From: Candidatus Hydrogenedentota bacterium
GTDB lineage: Bacteria; Hydrogenedentota; Hydrogenedentia; Hydrogenedentales; GCA-2746185
Assembly: GCA_947486375.1 (NCBI GenBank)
Contig: CANKTP010000007.1
Coordinates: 1 to 39,208, forward strand
Length of the DNA: 39,208 bases
Reading direction: 5' to 3'
Every line of letters begins with the position of its first letter. Within the stretch, counting starts at the first letter, position 1. The notes beneath the pieces were generated by a model. The model was not told where the DNA came from. It worked only from the letters and a program-made list of their open reading frames with translations, and ran no database searches. This document shows positions 17,649 through 29,484 of the stretch, piece after piece. The position numbers and the translations under genes are program-made.

Positions 17649-17678
17649 ATTGTGGCACGTAATGAAGCGCCGCGCCAA
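17649..17678 (-). promoter_or_regulatory. Possible promoter of the QEGLA peptidase gene
   Basis: TTGGCG (17678-17673), 18 bases, CACAAT (17654-17649) on the minus strand; start near 17642 and a leader of about 32 bases. Four of six bases match in each box, so this is tentative. Confidence 0.35.
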
Positions 17679-17709
17679 GCGGCCATCGTGCGCCGCCGAC
17701 GGCCCCCCC

Positions 17710-17739
17710 CTGTCAATTTTCCCGGAATCTTGCTACAAT
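17710..17739 (+). promoter_or_regulatory. Possible promoter of the giant coiled-coil gene
   Basis: CTGTCA (17710-17715), 18 bases, TACAAT (17734-17739). It sits in an AT-richer island of the 215-base divergent region. Predicted leader is about 80 bases and ends with GGAG 8 bases before ATG 17826. Confidence 0.4.
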
Positions 17740-17825
17740 TTCGTCGAGTGCATACACGATTTTGGCACGCGACACGCCGTCCATTGTGGGACGATATTCG
17801 CGATTTTCAGGATGGAGACCGGCCC

Positions 17826-20800
17826 ATGAGCGGAACCCAACAGACCCTTGGCGTGGAACCTGTTTCCACCCAGCTCGACGGGTCGATTGCCACGGAGGGG
17901 CGTATCCGTCCCCTCGATTCGGAGTTCGCGCGGGGGCGTCCGGCCATCGAAACCGGACATGCGAACGATACTCCGGCGGGTCCCCAGCCGGATCCCGGCC
18001 CGGGCGGCGCCGATTCCAGCCTGGCACTCCGACTCGAAACCCTGTGCGCCACGATGGAATCCGAGTTCGGCGAGTTCCGCGCCCGCGAAGACCGGGCCAA
18101 GACGGCCATACACCTCCTCTGGAAAAACCTCCATTCGCGCGAGACGGCGCTCCACGAATCGCTCCGGAGGAACGAGGAGTTTGAGCGGCAGATCGTGTCG
18201 CTTCGCGAGGATTTCACCGGCCTGCGATTGCGTGTGGCCACCGTCCCGGGCCCCGCCGCGAGGACCGTTCTCGAGGAAGCCGAATCCCCGCTTGCCGCGA
18301 AGGACCGCGCCTACGAGGCCCTCGAGAAGGCCCATCTCCAGAACCTCGCGACGATAGGCGCGCTCGAGGGGCGCATCCGGGACTTGGACGCATGGGCCGC
18401 CGGCCTCGATCGCGAAAACGCCGCGCAGGGGGCGCGAATCGAAGCCCTCATATCCAAACGCGACGCCTTGGCCGAGAGCCTACGGGCAGAACACGAGCAG
18501 TTGCTGCACGAGCGCGACGAGACGCATCTCCGCGAGCTTCAAGAGACGCAGCAGCGTTTCGATTCCGACCGTGAGGCCCTGGAAGGACAGCTGAAGGCCG
18601 GGCGCGCCGAAGCCTTGCGCAATGGCGACGAGGCGCACGGCCGGGAACTCGCGGAACTGCGCGGGTACATCGAGGCCGAGCGCGACGCCCTTGCCACCGG
18701 CCTGCGGGCCGAACACGCCGAAGCCTTGCGAATTCGCGACAAGTCGCACGGCCATGAACTGACGGAACTGCGCGAGCGCCTCGAGTCCGCGCGCGATGCC
18801 GCGGTCGACGTCCTTCGGGCCGAACATGCCGAAACCTCACGAATAGGCAACGAGTCGCACGATCAGGAACTCGCGGAACTGCACGGGCGCCTCGAATCGG
18901 CGCGCGATGTCCTGGTCGACTCCCTTCGGGCCGAACATGCCGAAATTCTGCGCAATCGCGACGAGTCGCACGGCCAAGAACTAGGGGAACTGCGGGAGCG
19001 CCTCGAGTCCGAGCGCGACGCCCTTGCCGCCGGCCTGAGTGCGGAACATGCCGAAGCCTTGCGTTTGCGCGATGAGATGCATGGCAGGGGAATCTCGGAA
19101 CTTCATGGGCGCCTTGAGTCCGAACGCGAAACCCTGGTCGCCGACCTGCGGGCGGAACATACCGAAGCTTTGCGCTTGCGCGACGAGGCGCACCTTGGCG
19201 AACTTGGGCAACTAGAACTTGCAATCGAGGGCGAACGCGAGGCGGCAATCCGGCTCGATAGCGACGCCCGGCGCCGGATCGACTCCCTGGAAAGCGCGCT
19301 GGCCCAGGGTAATTCCGAATTGACCGCCGCCGTCACGCGCGCGGCCGAGCTGGAATCGGGCCTTGCCGGGGAACGGCACGCGCCTCGAGACGGACGCGCG
19401 GCGGGGGACGCCGCCCTGGCCGAGGCGAATTCGCTTCGAATCCTGCTCGCCCGGCGCGACGCTTTTCTCGCCGACTTGGAAGCGGGCCAAGACACCTTGG
19501 CGCACGGAATGCAGGCGTTGCGCGCCGAACTTGCGGCCGCGGAATCGCGCGAGGCCACCGCGGTCGCCCGGGGCTCCGCGCTTCTCCAGGAATTGGTCCA
19601 ACGCGAGGAGTCCATCGCGGACCTCTCCGCGCGCCTGGCCGCGACGGCATTGGCCCGCGACGAGGCCGAATCGTCGGCGAAGATTGTTACCGGCCGTCTC
19701 CGCTCGATCGAGCAATCCATTTCGGGGCTCGAGGTCGAGCGCGCCTCGTTGGAGGTCTCGATCGAGGCGCTCCGCCGGGAGGCCTCCGAGTTTGCCTCGA
19801 AGGCCGCCTCCACCCGCGACGAGCTCGATTCGACCATCGACCGGCATCGCGAGGCCGAGGCCTCGTGGCGCGAAACCTATGGGGAACTCGCCGCCGCGCT
19901 GGATGCATCGAGGGCCCAGGCGGCCGCGCGCGAAAGCGCCTTGCAATCGGAAATCGTGCGAATGTGCGAGAGCGTGACGGCCAACGAGTCTCGACTGGGC
20001 GAGTTGCGGCTAGAAGGGATTGCGTACCGCTCCGAGGCGGAGAACCGCGCCCGCAACGAGGCGCTCCTCGGGGAGCGACTAAGGGGAGTGGGGGACGAAC
20101 TCGCGCGCCTGTCGGAAGATCATGCCGCCGCGCGATCGCGGATCGAGGAACTCTCGATGGATCTCGCCGAGAACAACGCAACGCTCGCATTGTCCGGCGA
20201 AGACGTGGCCCGCCTCAATCGCCAGGCCGATGGGCTCCGAACGGAGATTGACGAATTGTCCGTCGCGTTGGCGACGCGCGACCGAAACCTCGCGGAACTT
20301 GGCGAGGAACATTCGGCCACGCTCCTCGAGCTGGGGCGACGGGAATCGGAAGCGGCGTCGTTGACGGCGGAACTGGTGCGCGCCGCGGCTGTACATTCCC
20401 GGCTTGCGGGGGAATTGGTCGAACGAGACCTTAGCCTACGAGGCGCCCTCGCGGCACACGAATCGCTGCGAACGGAGACCAAGGCGCGCGAGGAAGAGCT
20501 GAACGGCCGCATCGTCGATGCGCAACGCCAGATTTTCGGGATCGAGAGCGAGCTTCGCGATGTCACCGCGTCCATCGCCGGGTTGCGGCAGGAGCGCGAG
20601 ACCCTCGAGTCGAATGCCGCCGAATTGGCCGCCCAGCTCGACGCCGTATCCAAGGCCCGGGCCGGGTTGGCCGAACGAAGCGCCCGGCTGGAATCATCCT
20701 TGGGCGAGGCGAACTTGGCCATTTTCGAGCTCGACGCCCAGCTCGTCGCCGCAGCCGCCCGCGAAGCGGAGACGGATCGGCGGCTGGCTGCGGAGAACGC

Positions 20801-22382
20801 CTCGAGCGAACTACGCCAACGGGAAATTCGGCGCCTGCAGAGATTGGTCGAGTCCCTCGACAAGTCCCTCGAAGAAACCAACAACGGCCTGGCCGCCGCG
20901 AACTCCGAGATCGAGTCCCTCCGGGACGACGCGCGGCGCGCCAGCGAGAGCCGCGTCAGGGAAATCGAGGCCACCACGGCGGAGATCGACGCCCTGACCC
21001 GGCAACGGGCCGGCCTGGAGTCAAAGAGGGACGCCTTGGTTACCGCCCTCGAACAGGCGGGTCTGCGCGAAGCCGAGGCCCGCACCCGTATTGCCGATCA
21101 GGAGTCTGCCCTTGCGCTCGCCCGCGAGAGGCATGAGGCGCTCGAACAATCCCTCGATGCGATGAGCGCCCGGGCCGGCGATTTGGAACGGAACCTTGCC
21201 GAGACCGCCGGGCGTGAACAGCGGGCGCTGAAGAGGGGCGGCGAACTCGAGGCAAGCCTCAACGCGCTGGACGCGCGGGCCGTCGAATTGCAGGCCCTCT
21301 TGGCCGATACCTCCGAACGCGAGGAGAGGGCGCTGAAAAGGGGAGACGGCCTTGAGCGTGCGCTGGAAGCATCGGGTATCCGGGCCGCCGATTTGCAAGG
21401 TCGCCTCGAAGCGACGACGGAGCGCGAGAATCTCGCGGTAAAGAGGGGAGACGATCTCGGACGCGCGCTCGAGGCCCTGGACATTCGGGCCACCGGCCTG
21501 CAAGGCCTACTTGCCGACACCTCCGCGCGCGAGGAGGCGGCGTCGAGGAGGGGAGACGATATCGAGCGGGCCTTGGGAAAGACCTCGCGTGCATTGGAGG
21601 AAGCGTCGAGCCGCATCGCGCTCTTGGAAGAGGCTGCGGAGATGCTTCGCGGCAATATCTCGGAACTTTCCGGACGCAAGCGCGACCTCGAGAACCGCAT
21701 CCTCGCATTGCAGGAGGAGATTGCCCAAGGGCGTAACCGCTACTCCGAGCTCGCCAAGGAGAAGGGGGCGGTCGAGACGAGCCGCTCCCAATTGGCCGAT
21801 GCCTACCGCGCGCTCGAACAACGGAAAAAGGACGCCGACGAGGTATGCGCCGGCCTGCGCAAGGCCGTCGCCGATCGCGAGGAACGCATCGGCTCGTTGA
21901 CCGGGGAAGTCCGCGGCCTCGAGCACGTCACCGCCCAGGTGAGGGCCGATCTGGTCGATATGACGCGGGCTGAGAAACAAGCCCAGGCCAAAATTGAGGC
22001 ATTGCGGCGCGACATCGCCCAACTTGAGGGCGCCCTTGGCACGACCCAGGAGGAAAAGGCCGGCGTCGAGCGCGACTTGGCTGGGCTGCGCCAGGACCTT
22101 GCCGAACTGATGGCCCGAGAGAAAGACGCGATCGCGCGAGGGGACGCCTTGACCGAGGAACTGACGGCGACGCGGGAGACCTTGAAGACCACGTCCGGGT
22201 CCCTCTCCCGCGCCAACTACGAAGTGGCGCGGATGGAGGGCGAGACGCGGCGGCTGGGCGACGAGATCGAGCATCTGCGGACGAAGGAACTTCCCGAGGC
22301 CCTCGAGCAGAAGGTGCGTGCCTTCCGCGAAGCCCTCGGTCTCAAGGCAGAGATCGAGTTGCTGCGCAGCCAGATTTGGTAG
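17826..22382 (+). CDS. Giant coiled-coil protein with tandem 37- and 35-residue repeats, function unknown
   Basis: A 1518-residue, apparently cytoplasmic protein; GGAG 8 bases upstream fixes ATG 17826, though the frame is open from 17652. I see no signal peptide, membrane helix or Walker motif, so it is not an SMC or Rad50 ATPase despite the composition (Ala, Glu, Arg, Leu). Residues 1-100 are low-complexity and Pro/Gly-rich; from about 110 on nearly everything is predicted heptad coiled coil. Seven consecutive 37-residue units (consensus LRAEHAEALRxRDESHGxEL and onward) fill residues 219-477, and three 35-residue units start at 1130. The extreme C-terminus is ELLRSQIW. Such proteins can be scaffolds or filaments (crescentin-like) or polar organisers. 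It faces the QEGLA peptidase gene and converges on an aldehyde dehydrogenase 10 bases away. Confidence 0.88.
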   Translation: MSGTQQTLGVEPVSTQLDGSIATEGRIRPLDSEFARGRPAIETGHANDTPAGPQPDPGPGGADSSLALRLETLCATMESEFGEFRAREDRAKTAIHLLWKNLHSRETALHESLRRNEEFERQIVSLREDFTGLRLRVATVPGPAARTVLEEAESPLAAKDRAYEALEKAHLQNLATIGALEGRIRDLDAWAAGLDRENAAQGARIEALISKRDALAESLRAEHEQLLHERDETHLRELQETQQRFDSDREALEGQLKAGRAEALRNGDEAHGRELAELRGYIEAERDALATGLRAEHAEALRIRDKSHGHELTELRERLESARDAAVDVLRAEHAETSRIGNESHDQELAELHGRLESARDVLVDSLRAEHAEILRNRDESHGQELGELRERLESERDALAAGLSAEHAEALRLRDEMHGRGISELHGRLESERETLVADLRAEHTEALRLRDEAHLGELGQLELAIEGEREAAIRLDSDARRRIDSLESALAQGNSELTAAVTRAAELESGLAGERHAPRDGRAAGDAALAEANSLRILLARRDAFLADLEAGQDTLAHGMQALRAELAAAESREATAVARGSALLQELVQREESIADLSARLAATALARDEAESSAKIVTGRLRSIEQSISGLEVERASLEVSIEALRREASEFASKAASTRDELDSTIDRHREAEASWRETYGELAAALDASRAQAAARESALQSEIVRMCESVTANESRLGELRLEGIAYRSEAENRARNEALLGERLRGVGDELARLSEDHAAARSRIEELSMDLAENNATLALSGEDVARLNRQADGLRTEIDELSVALATRDRNLAELGEEHSATLLELGRRESEAASLTAELVRAAAVHSRLAGELVERDLSLRGALAAHESLRTETKAREEELNGRIVDAQRQIFGIESELRDVTASIAGLRQERETLESNAAELAAQLDAVSKARAGLAERSARLESSLGEANLAIFELDAQLVAAAAREAETDRRLAAENASSELRQREIRRLQRLVESLDKSLEETNNGLAAANSEIESLRDDARRASESRVREIEATTAEIDALTRQRAGLESKRDALVTALEQAGLREAEARTRIADQESALALARERHEALEQSLDAMSARAGDLERNLAETAGREQRALKRGGELEASLNALDARAVELQALLADTSEREERALKRGDGLERALEASGIRAADLQGRLEATTERENLAVKRGDDLGRALEALDIRATGLQGLLADTSAREEAASRRGDDIERALGKTSRALEEASSRIALLEEAAEMLRGNISELSGRKRDLENRILALQEEIAQGRNRYSELAKEKGAVETSRSQLADAYRALEQRKKDADEVCAGLRKAVADREERIGSLTGEVRGLEHVTAQVRADLVDMTRAEKQAQAKIEALRRDIAQLEGALGTTQEEKAGVERDLAGLRQDLAELMAREKDAIARGDALTEELTATRETLKTTSGSLSRANYEVARMEGETRRLGDEIEHLRTKELPEALEQKVRAFREALGLKAEIELLRSQIW
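18480..19256 (+). repeat. Seven tandem 111-bp units encoding 37-residue coiled-coil repeats
   Basis: Units begin at 18480 and every 111 bases after that, with no insertion or deletion through seven copies. Each starts L-[RKS]-A-[EG]-[HR] and carries R/G-D/N-E/K-x-[HM] near positions 12-16 and a closing E-x-[ED]-R or equivalent. The inner five are the most alike; the first and last have drifted. Strict length conservation points to expansion by unequal crossing-over, with selection for repeat length. Confidence 0.9.
21213..21527 (+). repeat. Three tandem 105-bp units encoding 35-residue coiled-coil repeats
   Basis: Three complete units start RE[QEN] and share ALKRG[GD]xLE[RA] and a later RAxxLQxLL(A/E). 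A degenerate unit precedes them and another follows (REEAASRRGDDIERALGK). Thirty-five residues equal five heptads, unlike the 37-residue set, so the two repeat families arose separately. Confidence 0.85.
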
Positions 22383-22392
22383 CGCAGGCCGC

Positions 22393-23790
22393 CTACGACG
22401 GAATGCGCGTGCGAAGGTGCATGCTTTTCAGCCGCGTCAGCTTGTGGAAGCCGTAATGGGAAAGGCTCGCGCCCCGGCCTGTGTCCTTGACCCCCGTCCA
22501 GGGCAGGGCGGGATCGAGGAAGTCGCAGCGGTTCATGTAGAAGGTCCCCGTCTCGATCCGCTCGCCAATGCCCACCGCCCGATCCAAGTCGCCGGTCCAA
22601 ATGCTCGCGGTGAGCCCATAGGGACTATCGTTCATCAGCCGGACTGCCTCCTCGTCCGAGTCGACCGGCAAGATGCCGATGACCGGGCCGAAGCTTTCCT
22701 CCTGCATGAGGCGGCAAGATTGGGGCGCATCGGCGACGACCCCGGGGGCGCAGAACCAGCCCGCCGGCGGCGTCTCGAAATCGCCCGGCGCGACGGCGAG
22801 CGTGCCGCCCGCGCGCACCGCCTCATCGATCTGGCCAGCAAGGAATTCCCGCGCGCCGGGGGTGGCCATCGGCCCTATCGAGGTCGCCTCGTTCGCGGGA
22901 TCGCCGAGGCGATATTCCCGCGTCTTCGCGGCATAGGCCTCGACAAAGCGGTCGTAAATGGGCCGCTCGACGTAGATGCGTTCCACTGCGCAGCACGACT
23001 GTCCCGCATTGTAAAATGCCCCATCGACGCAGTTCTCGACGGCATAGTCGAAGTCCGCGTCCGCGCAAACGTACGCAGGGTCCTTCCCCCCGAGTTCCAA
23101 GCCGATGTCGATGAAACGCCCCGCCGCGCCCCGGACGACTTCGTGGCCTCCCCGCACCGATCCCGTGAACGAAACGTAATCGACTCCCGGGTTCTGGATA
23201 AGTCCCTCGGTAACGGGATGATCGGCGATGAAATTCTGGACAAGATTGTCCGGCGCCCCGGCTTGCTCGAAACAATCGGCGAAGGCCTGCCCGCACAACG
23301 GCGTGCGGCTCGAGTGCTTGATGATGACGGCGTTACCCGCCAGTACCGCCGGCACGACGACGTTTACCGCGATGAGCAGGGGATAGTTCCACGCGGCGAT
23401 GTCGAGGACCACGCCGAGCGGTTCGTGGCGGATGTATCTGACGAAGCCTTCCTTTTCGGGGAGATACTCGTCCTGTATGGCCTGAGCGGCGATGGACATC
23501 ATGTGGAGGCAACGGTCGATGGCGCCATTGACTTCGTTCATCGCCTGCCGTTTCGGTTTCCCCATCTGCCGCGTGATTTCGTTGGCGATCTGGTTCTGCT
23601 GCACGCGAAGCGCCTTCACGAACCCCTCGCAAAGCGCGATGCGTATCGGCATATCCGTACGCCGCCAGTCCTCGAACGCGGCGCGCGCCTTCTTCACGGC
23701 GGCCTCCGCCTGCGTCGCGTTCATCAGCGGCAAGGTCAGTTCGGGTTGCCCTGTATACGGATTGACGATAGTGAGTTCGTTTGCGCCCAT
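22393..23790 (-). CDS. NAD(P)-dependent aldehyde dehydrogenase (succinate-semialdehyde dehydrogenase-like)
   Basis: A 465-residue cytosolic enzyme oxidising an aldehyde to its acid. The frame is open to 23916, but GGAGA lies 5-6 bases before ATG 23790 and the typical N-terminus MGANELTIVNPYTGQ begins there. Landmarks in order: AAWNYPLLIAVNVVVPAVLAGN (cofactor-binding start), VSFTGSVRGGHEV, LELGGKDPAYV (general-base Glu), YNAGQSCCAVERIYV (catalytic Cys), then EESFGPVIGI and the C-terminal PWTGVKDTGRGASLS. Length and motifs fit the class I-like family, nearest in feel to gabD/YneI-type enzymes; the true aldehyde is not determinable. It is divergent from ligA and stands alone, converging on the coiled-coil gene. 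A double Cys at the active site (Cys-Cys) is common in this family. Confidence 0.92.
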   Translation of the reverse strand: MGANELTIVNPYTGQPELTLPLMNATQAEAAVKKARAAFEDWRRTDMPIRIALCEGFVKALRVQQNQIANEITRQMGKPKRQAMNEVNGAIDRCLHMMSIAAQAIQDEYLPEKEGFVRYIRHEPLGVVLDIAAWNYPLLIAVNVVVPAVLAGNAVIIKHSSRTPLCGQAFADCFEQAGAPDNLVQNFIADHPVTEGLIQNPGVDYVSFTGSVRGGHEVVRGAAGRFIDIGLELGGKDPAYVCADADFDYAVENCVDGAFYNAGQSCCAVERIYVERPIYDRFVEAYAAKTREYRLGDPANEATSIGPMATPGAREFLAGQIDEAVRAGGTLAVAPGDFETPPAGWFCAPGVVADAPQSCRLMQEESFGPVIGILPVDSDEEAVRLMNDSPYGLTASIWTGDLDRAVGIGERIETGTFYMNRCDFLDPALPWTGVKDTGRGASLSHYGFHKLTRLKSMHLRTRIPS

Positions 23791-23820
23791 GCGGGTCTCC
23801 AAATTTCGGCTGGGCCGCGA

Positions 23821-23826
23821 ATTGTA
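23821..23826 (-). promoter_or_regulatory. -10 box of the aldehyde dehydrogenase gene
   Basis: TACAAT on the minus strand, predicting a start near 23814 and a 24-base leader that contains GGAGA just before the ATG at 23790. The -35 is poor (TTGGCC at 19 bases). Confidence 0.45.
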
Positions 23827-23865
23827 TCCGAATCGGTCGCGGGGCGGCCAATGGCCGGCGGGAAA

Positions 23866-23895
23866 CTGAAAGGCCGCCGCGGGGATTGATATACT
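23866..23895 (+). promoter_or_regulatory. Promoter of the ligA-mla operon
   Basis: CTGAAA (23866-23871), 18 bases, TATACT (23890-23895). Predicted start near 23902, leader about 94 bases. It is the only good -10 on this strand in the divergent region and would serve ligA and the overlapping genes behind it. Confidence 0.5.
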
Positions 23896-23992
23896 GCGCC
23901 ACAGATCTTCGGGCATTTGTCCAAGGTACGGGGCCGCGCATGTGGCGCGGGCGGGAATCGGCGAACCGGCGGTTCAAGGGTCTCTGGGCTAG

Positions 23993-27105
<3,113 letters not shown>

Positions 27106-27117
27106 CGGTTTTCGCCC

Positions 27118-27882
27118 ATGCCCAACCCCCTAATCGACGTACAAAACCTCGTGACCCACTACGGCGACCGCCTGATCCTTGACGATATCTCGTTCGGTGT
27201 CGGGGAGCGGGAGATTTTCGTGGTCATCGGCGGGAGCGGCTGCGGCAAGAGCACGCTGTTCAAGCACATGGCCGGGCTGCTTAGACCGACCTCGGGCAGG
27301 GTCCTGTACAGCGGCGTCGACATCACCGGGATGGACGAGGACGAATTGGCCGCGATGCAGCGCAACATCGGCATCGCGTTCCAATCGAGCGGCCTGTTCA
27401 ACTCGATGAGCGTGGGCGAGAATGTCGCGCTGCCATTGCGCGAGTACGGCGGGGTGGACGAGGAACTCATCGGGCCGCTCGTGCGCCTCAAGCTGAGCCT
27501 GGTCGGGCTGGACGGCGCCGAGAACCTCATGCCCGGGGAATTGTCGGGCGGCATGCGCAAGCGCGCGGGGCTGGCGCGGGCAATCGCGCTCGATCCGCCC
27601 GTGGTCTACTTCGACGAGCCTTCGGCCGGCCTCGATCCCATCATGGCGTCGGGGCTCGATCAACTTATCCTGGACTTGAAACAATTGCTGGGCATCACTG
27701 TGATCATCGTCACCCACGAACTCGAGTCGATCAAGACGGTCGCCGACCGCATCCTGATGCTCGATCGCGGGAAGCTTATCTTCCTCGGAACCCGGGCCGA
27801 GGCCTTGTCCTGCGATGTCGAGCGTGTCCGGCAATTTTTCGACCGCCGGCCCGATGCGTCGATGATCCAGCGGAGCGCCTGA
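27118..27882 (+). CDS. mlaF: ABC lipid transporter ATPase
   Basis: A 254-residue cytoplasmic ATPase that drives the MlaE permease. Walker A is GGSGCGKST (about residues 38-46), the Q-loop is IGIAFQSSGLFNSMSV, the ABC signature LSGGMRKRAGLARAIALDP, and Walker B VVYFDEPSAGLDP. Then come the D-loop and the switch His in IIVTHELESIKTVADRI. The LFNSMSV and GGMRKR wording is characteristic of the Mla/Mce ATPase subfamily rather than general ABC importers. It starts 12 bases after mlaE and ends 4 bases before mlaD. No ribosome binding site of note precedes the ATG, so translation may be coupled. Confidence 0.96.
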   Translation: MPNPLIDVQNLVTHYGDRLILDDISFGVGEREIFVVIGGSGCGKSTLFKHMAGLLRPTSGRVLYSGVDITGMDEDELAAMQRNIGIAFQSSGLFNSMSVGENVALPLREYGGVDEELIGPLVRLKLSLVGLDGAENLMPGELSGGMRKRAGLARAIALDPPVVYFDEPSAGLDPIMASGLDQLILDLKQLLGITVIIVTHELESIKTVADRILMLDRGKLIFLGTRAEALSCDVERVRQFFDRRPDASMIQRSA

Positions 27883-27886
27883 CGGC

Positions 27887-28900
27887 ATGGCGACCCCAGC
27901 GCAAAAAACAAAGGTCGGGGCCTTCCTCCTGATGTGCGCCACGCTGTTTATCGGCGGTGTGTTCTTGATCTCCGGCTACAACACGGAGACCAAGAGCGCC
28001 TATCGGCTCGAGTTCGAGGAGTCGATCCTCGGGCTCGGACAGGGCGGCTTGGTCGAGTATCTCGGCGTACCGGTCGGCGCCGTCAAGGACATCTATGTCG
28101 ACGACGAGGGACATGCCCAGGTGTTGATCGAGGTCATCGACTCGAAGGCCACGTTGCGCGAGGGCGTCTCGGCCTCACTTCGCATCTATAGCTTCGCGAC
28201 GGGGACGATGGCGATTGAACTTCAAGGCGGTGGAAGGGAAGCCCCCAAACTCCCGGAGAACAGCCATATCCCCGTCACCAAGTCGCTCATCACCAACTTC
28301 ACCACGCTCGCGGAGAACCTCCTGAAACAGTTCGAGGCGGTCTTGGCCGACATTGGCGAGATTTCCAAGTCGCTCAAGCTGGCCATGGCCGGGATGGAAG
28401 AAGGCGCCATCGCGAAGATCGTGGAGGATGCGGGCGCGCTGGTCACAAACACGAACGAGATGATTGTTTCCGGCAAGGACACCCTCGAGGGGATGGACAA
28501 CACGCTTCAGCAGGCGATTTCCGAATATACGAAGTTGGGCAAGGACTTGCGCCGCATGGCCGAGGATTTCGGCCGGGTCGTGTCCAAGGTCGAAACCTTC
28601 GTCGATACCGCGACCGCCAAGGTGGAGCCGCTCGATATCGCGCAGATTCAAGCGGACCTCGAGCGCTCGCTCAAGAACATCGCCGACTTCACCGAGCGGC
28701 TCGACGGCACGATGGTCATGGTGACGCGGGTCGGCGACACGGTCATGAACCAGACGGATAACCTCGAGAACTCGATCCGGAACAGCCTGCTCTCGTTGAC
28801 CGAGGCGGTCGATGGCGTGACGGACCTCGTGGAGCAACTCAAGGAGGACCCCGCGTCGATCATCCGGGGCCGCGGCGCCCCGAAAGAGCCGGGGCCATGA
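27887..28900 (+). CDS. mlaD: MCE-domain lipid-binding protein MlaD
   Basis: A 337-residue periplasmic protein tethered by one N-terminal helix (VGAFLLMCATLFIGGVFLIS). The MCE domain follows at about residues 37-120: AYRLEFEESILGLGQGGLVEYLGVPVGAVKDI and VLIEVIDSKATLREGVSASL, ending with FATGTMAIELQGG. The remaining two thirds are long helical segments, coiled-coil-like (LKLAMAGMEEGAIAKI, IQADLERSLKNIADFTERLD), longer than in E. coli MlaD (183 residues) and more like PqiB/Mce4-type proteins with extended tails. MCE proteins form hexameric rings that pass lipids across the periplasm. Its stop overlaps the lipoprotein start by ATGA. Confidence 0.93.
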   Translation: MATPAQKTKVGAFLLMCATLFIGGVFLISGYNTETKSAYRLEFEESILGLGQGGLVEYLGVPVGAVKDIYVDDEGHAQVLIEVIDSKATLREGVSASLRIYSFATGTMAIELQGGGREAPKLPENSHIPVTKSLITNFTTLAENLLKQFEAVLADIGEISKSLKLAMAGMEEGAIAKIVEDAGALVTNTNEMIVSGKDTLEGMDNTLQQAISEYTKLGKDLRRMAEDFGRVVSKVETFVDTATAKVEPLDIAQIQADLERSLKNIADFTERLDGTMVMVTRVGDTVMNQTDNLENSIRNSLLSLTEAVDGVTDLVEQLKEDPASIIRGRGAPKEPGP

Positions 28901-29484
28901 GAAATCGATCAATCCGCCTTGCCGCTATCGTACCAATCCTCCTGTTGCTCGCGGGATGTTTCGGGGGAAGCTACGAACCCATCGGGTATTTTGTGATCGA
29001 GCCGGCCTTGACGATTACGCCGGGCACACCGGGCGGCGATTCGATCGCGGTCCAGCCGCTCGACTATGCGCGCATGTACAAACTACGCATGGCGTATCGT
29101 GGGCAGGGCCACGGACTCGGCTATCGGGCCAATGCCCAGTGGGCCGAGCTGCCGCGGGACGCCGTCACGCGCACCATTGGCGACGCCCTGCGCGCCTCGA
29201 GTCGCTTCACCGACGCGGGGCCGGCGCACGAAATTCCCAGGCCCACCTTGCTGCTCACGGGCGAGGTGCGCATATTCGACGAGGATCGCGAGGCGGAGCC
29301 GTGGCAGGCGCGCTGCGAAGTCCGCCTCGATCTGCGCAAGCGCGAGGACGACTCGCTCGTGTGGAGCGAGACCTTTCGCGCGGCGAAGCCGATGGCGGGC
29401 ACGGCGCCCGAGGACTTTGCCGCCGCGATGAGCACGGCCATCGGCGATCTGGCGCAACAAGTGGTCGAGAGGTTTGCGAGATGA
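28897..29484 (+). CDS. ABC-type transport auxiliary lipoprotein (PqiC/ABC_trans_aux-like)
   Basis: A 195-residue lipoprotein with a lipobox (ILLLLAGC, Cys about residue 21) after MRNRSIRLAAIVP. The mature part fits the family that accompanies MCE transporters: an opening like EPIGYFVIEPALTITPG, then SIAVQPLDYARMYKLRMAYR, followed by a conserved middle around WAELPRDAVTRTIGDALRASSRF and a beta-rich ending with RCEVRLDLRKREDDSLVWSETF. In E. coli PqiC links the MCE protein to the outer membrane. Here it replaces the missing MlaC/MlaA. It begins inside the mlaD stop (ATGA) and itself overlaps the next start by ATGA. Confidence 0.85.
   Translation: MRNRSIRLAAIVPILLLLAGCFGGSYEPIGYFVIEPALTITPGTPGGDSIAVQPLDYARMYKLRMAYRGQGHGLGYRANAQWAELPRDAVTRTIGDALRASSRFTDAGPAHEIPRPTLLLTGEVRIFDEDREAEPWQARCEVRLDLRKREDDSLVWSETFRAAKPMAGTAPEDFAAAMSTAIGDLAQQVVERFAR

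Noticed and set aside
17652-17668. TGGCACG followed by GAAGC, sigma-54-like, before the coiled-coil gene
   Set aside because: The GG and GC doublets are 13, not 12, bases apart and the -12 element is poor.
18480-19256. The regular 111-bp spacing as a CRISPR or other direct-repeat array
   Set aside because: Units are coding, diverged and contiguous with no spacers.
17826-22382. Reading the giant coiled coil as a chromosome-segregation SMC ATPase
   Set aside because: No Walker A, Walker B, signature motif or hinge; similarity would be composition only.
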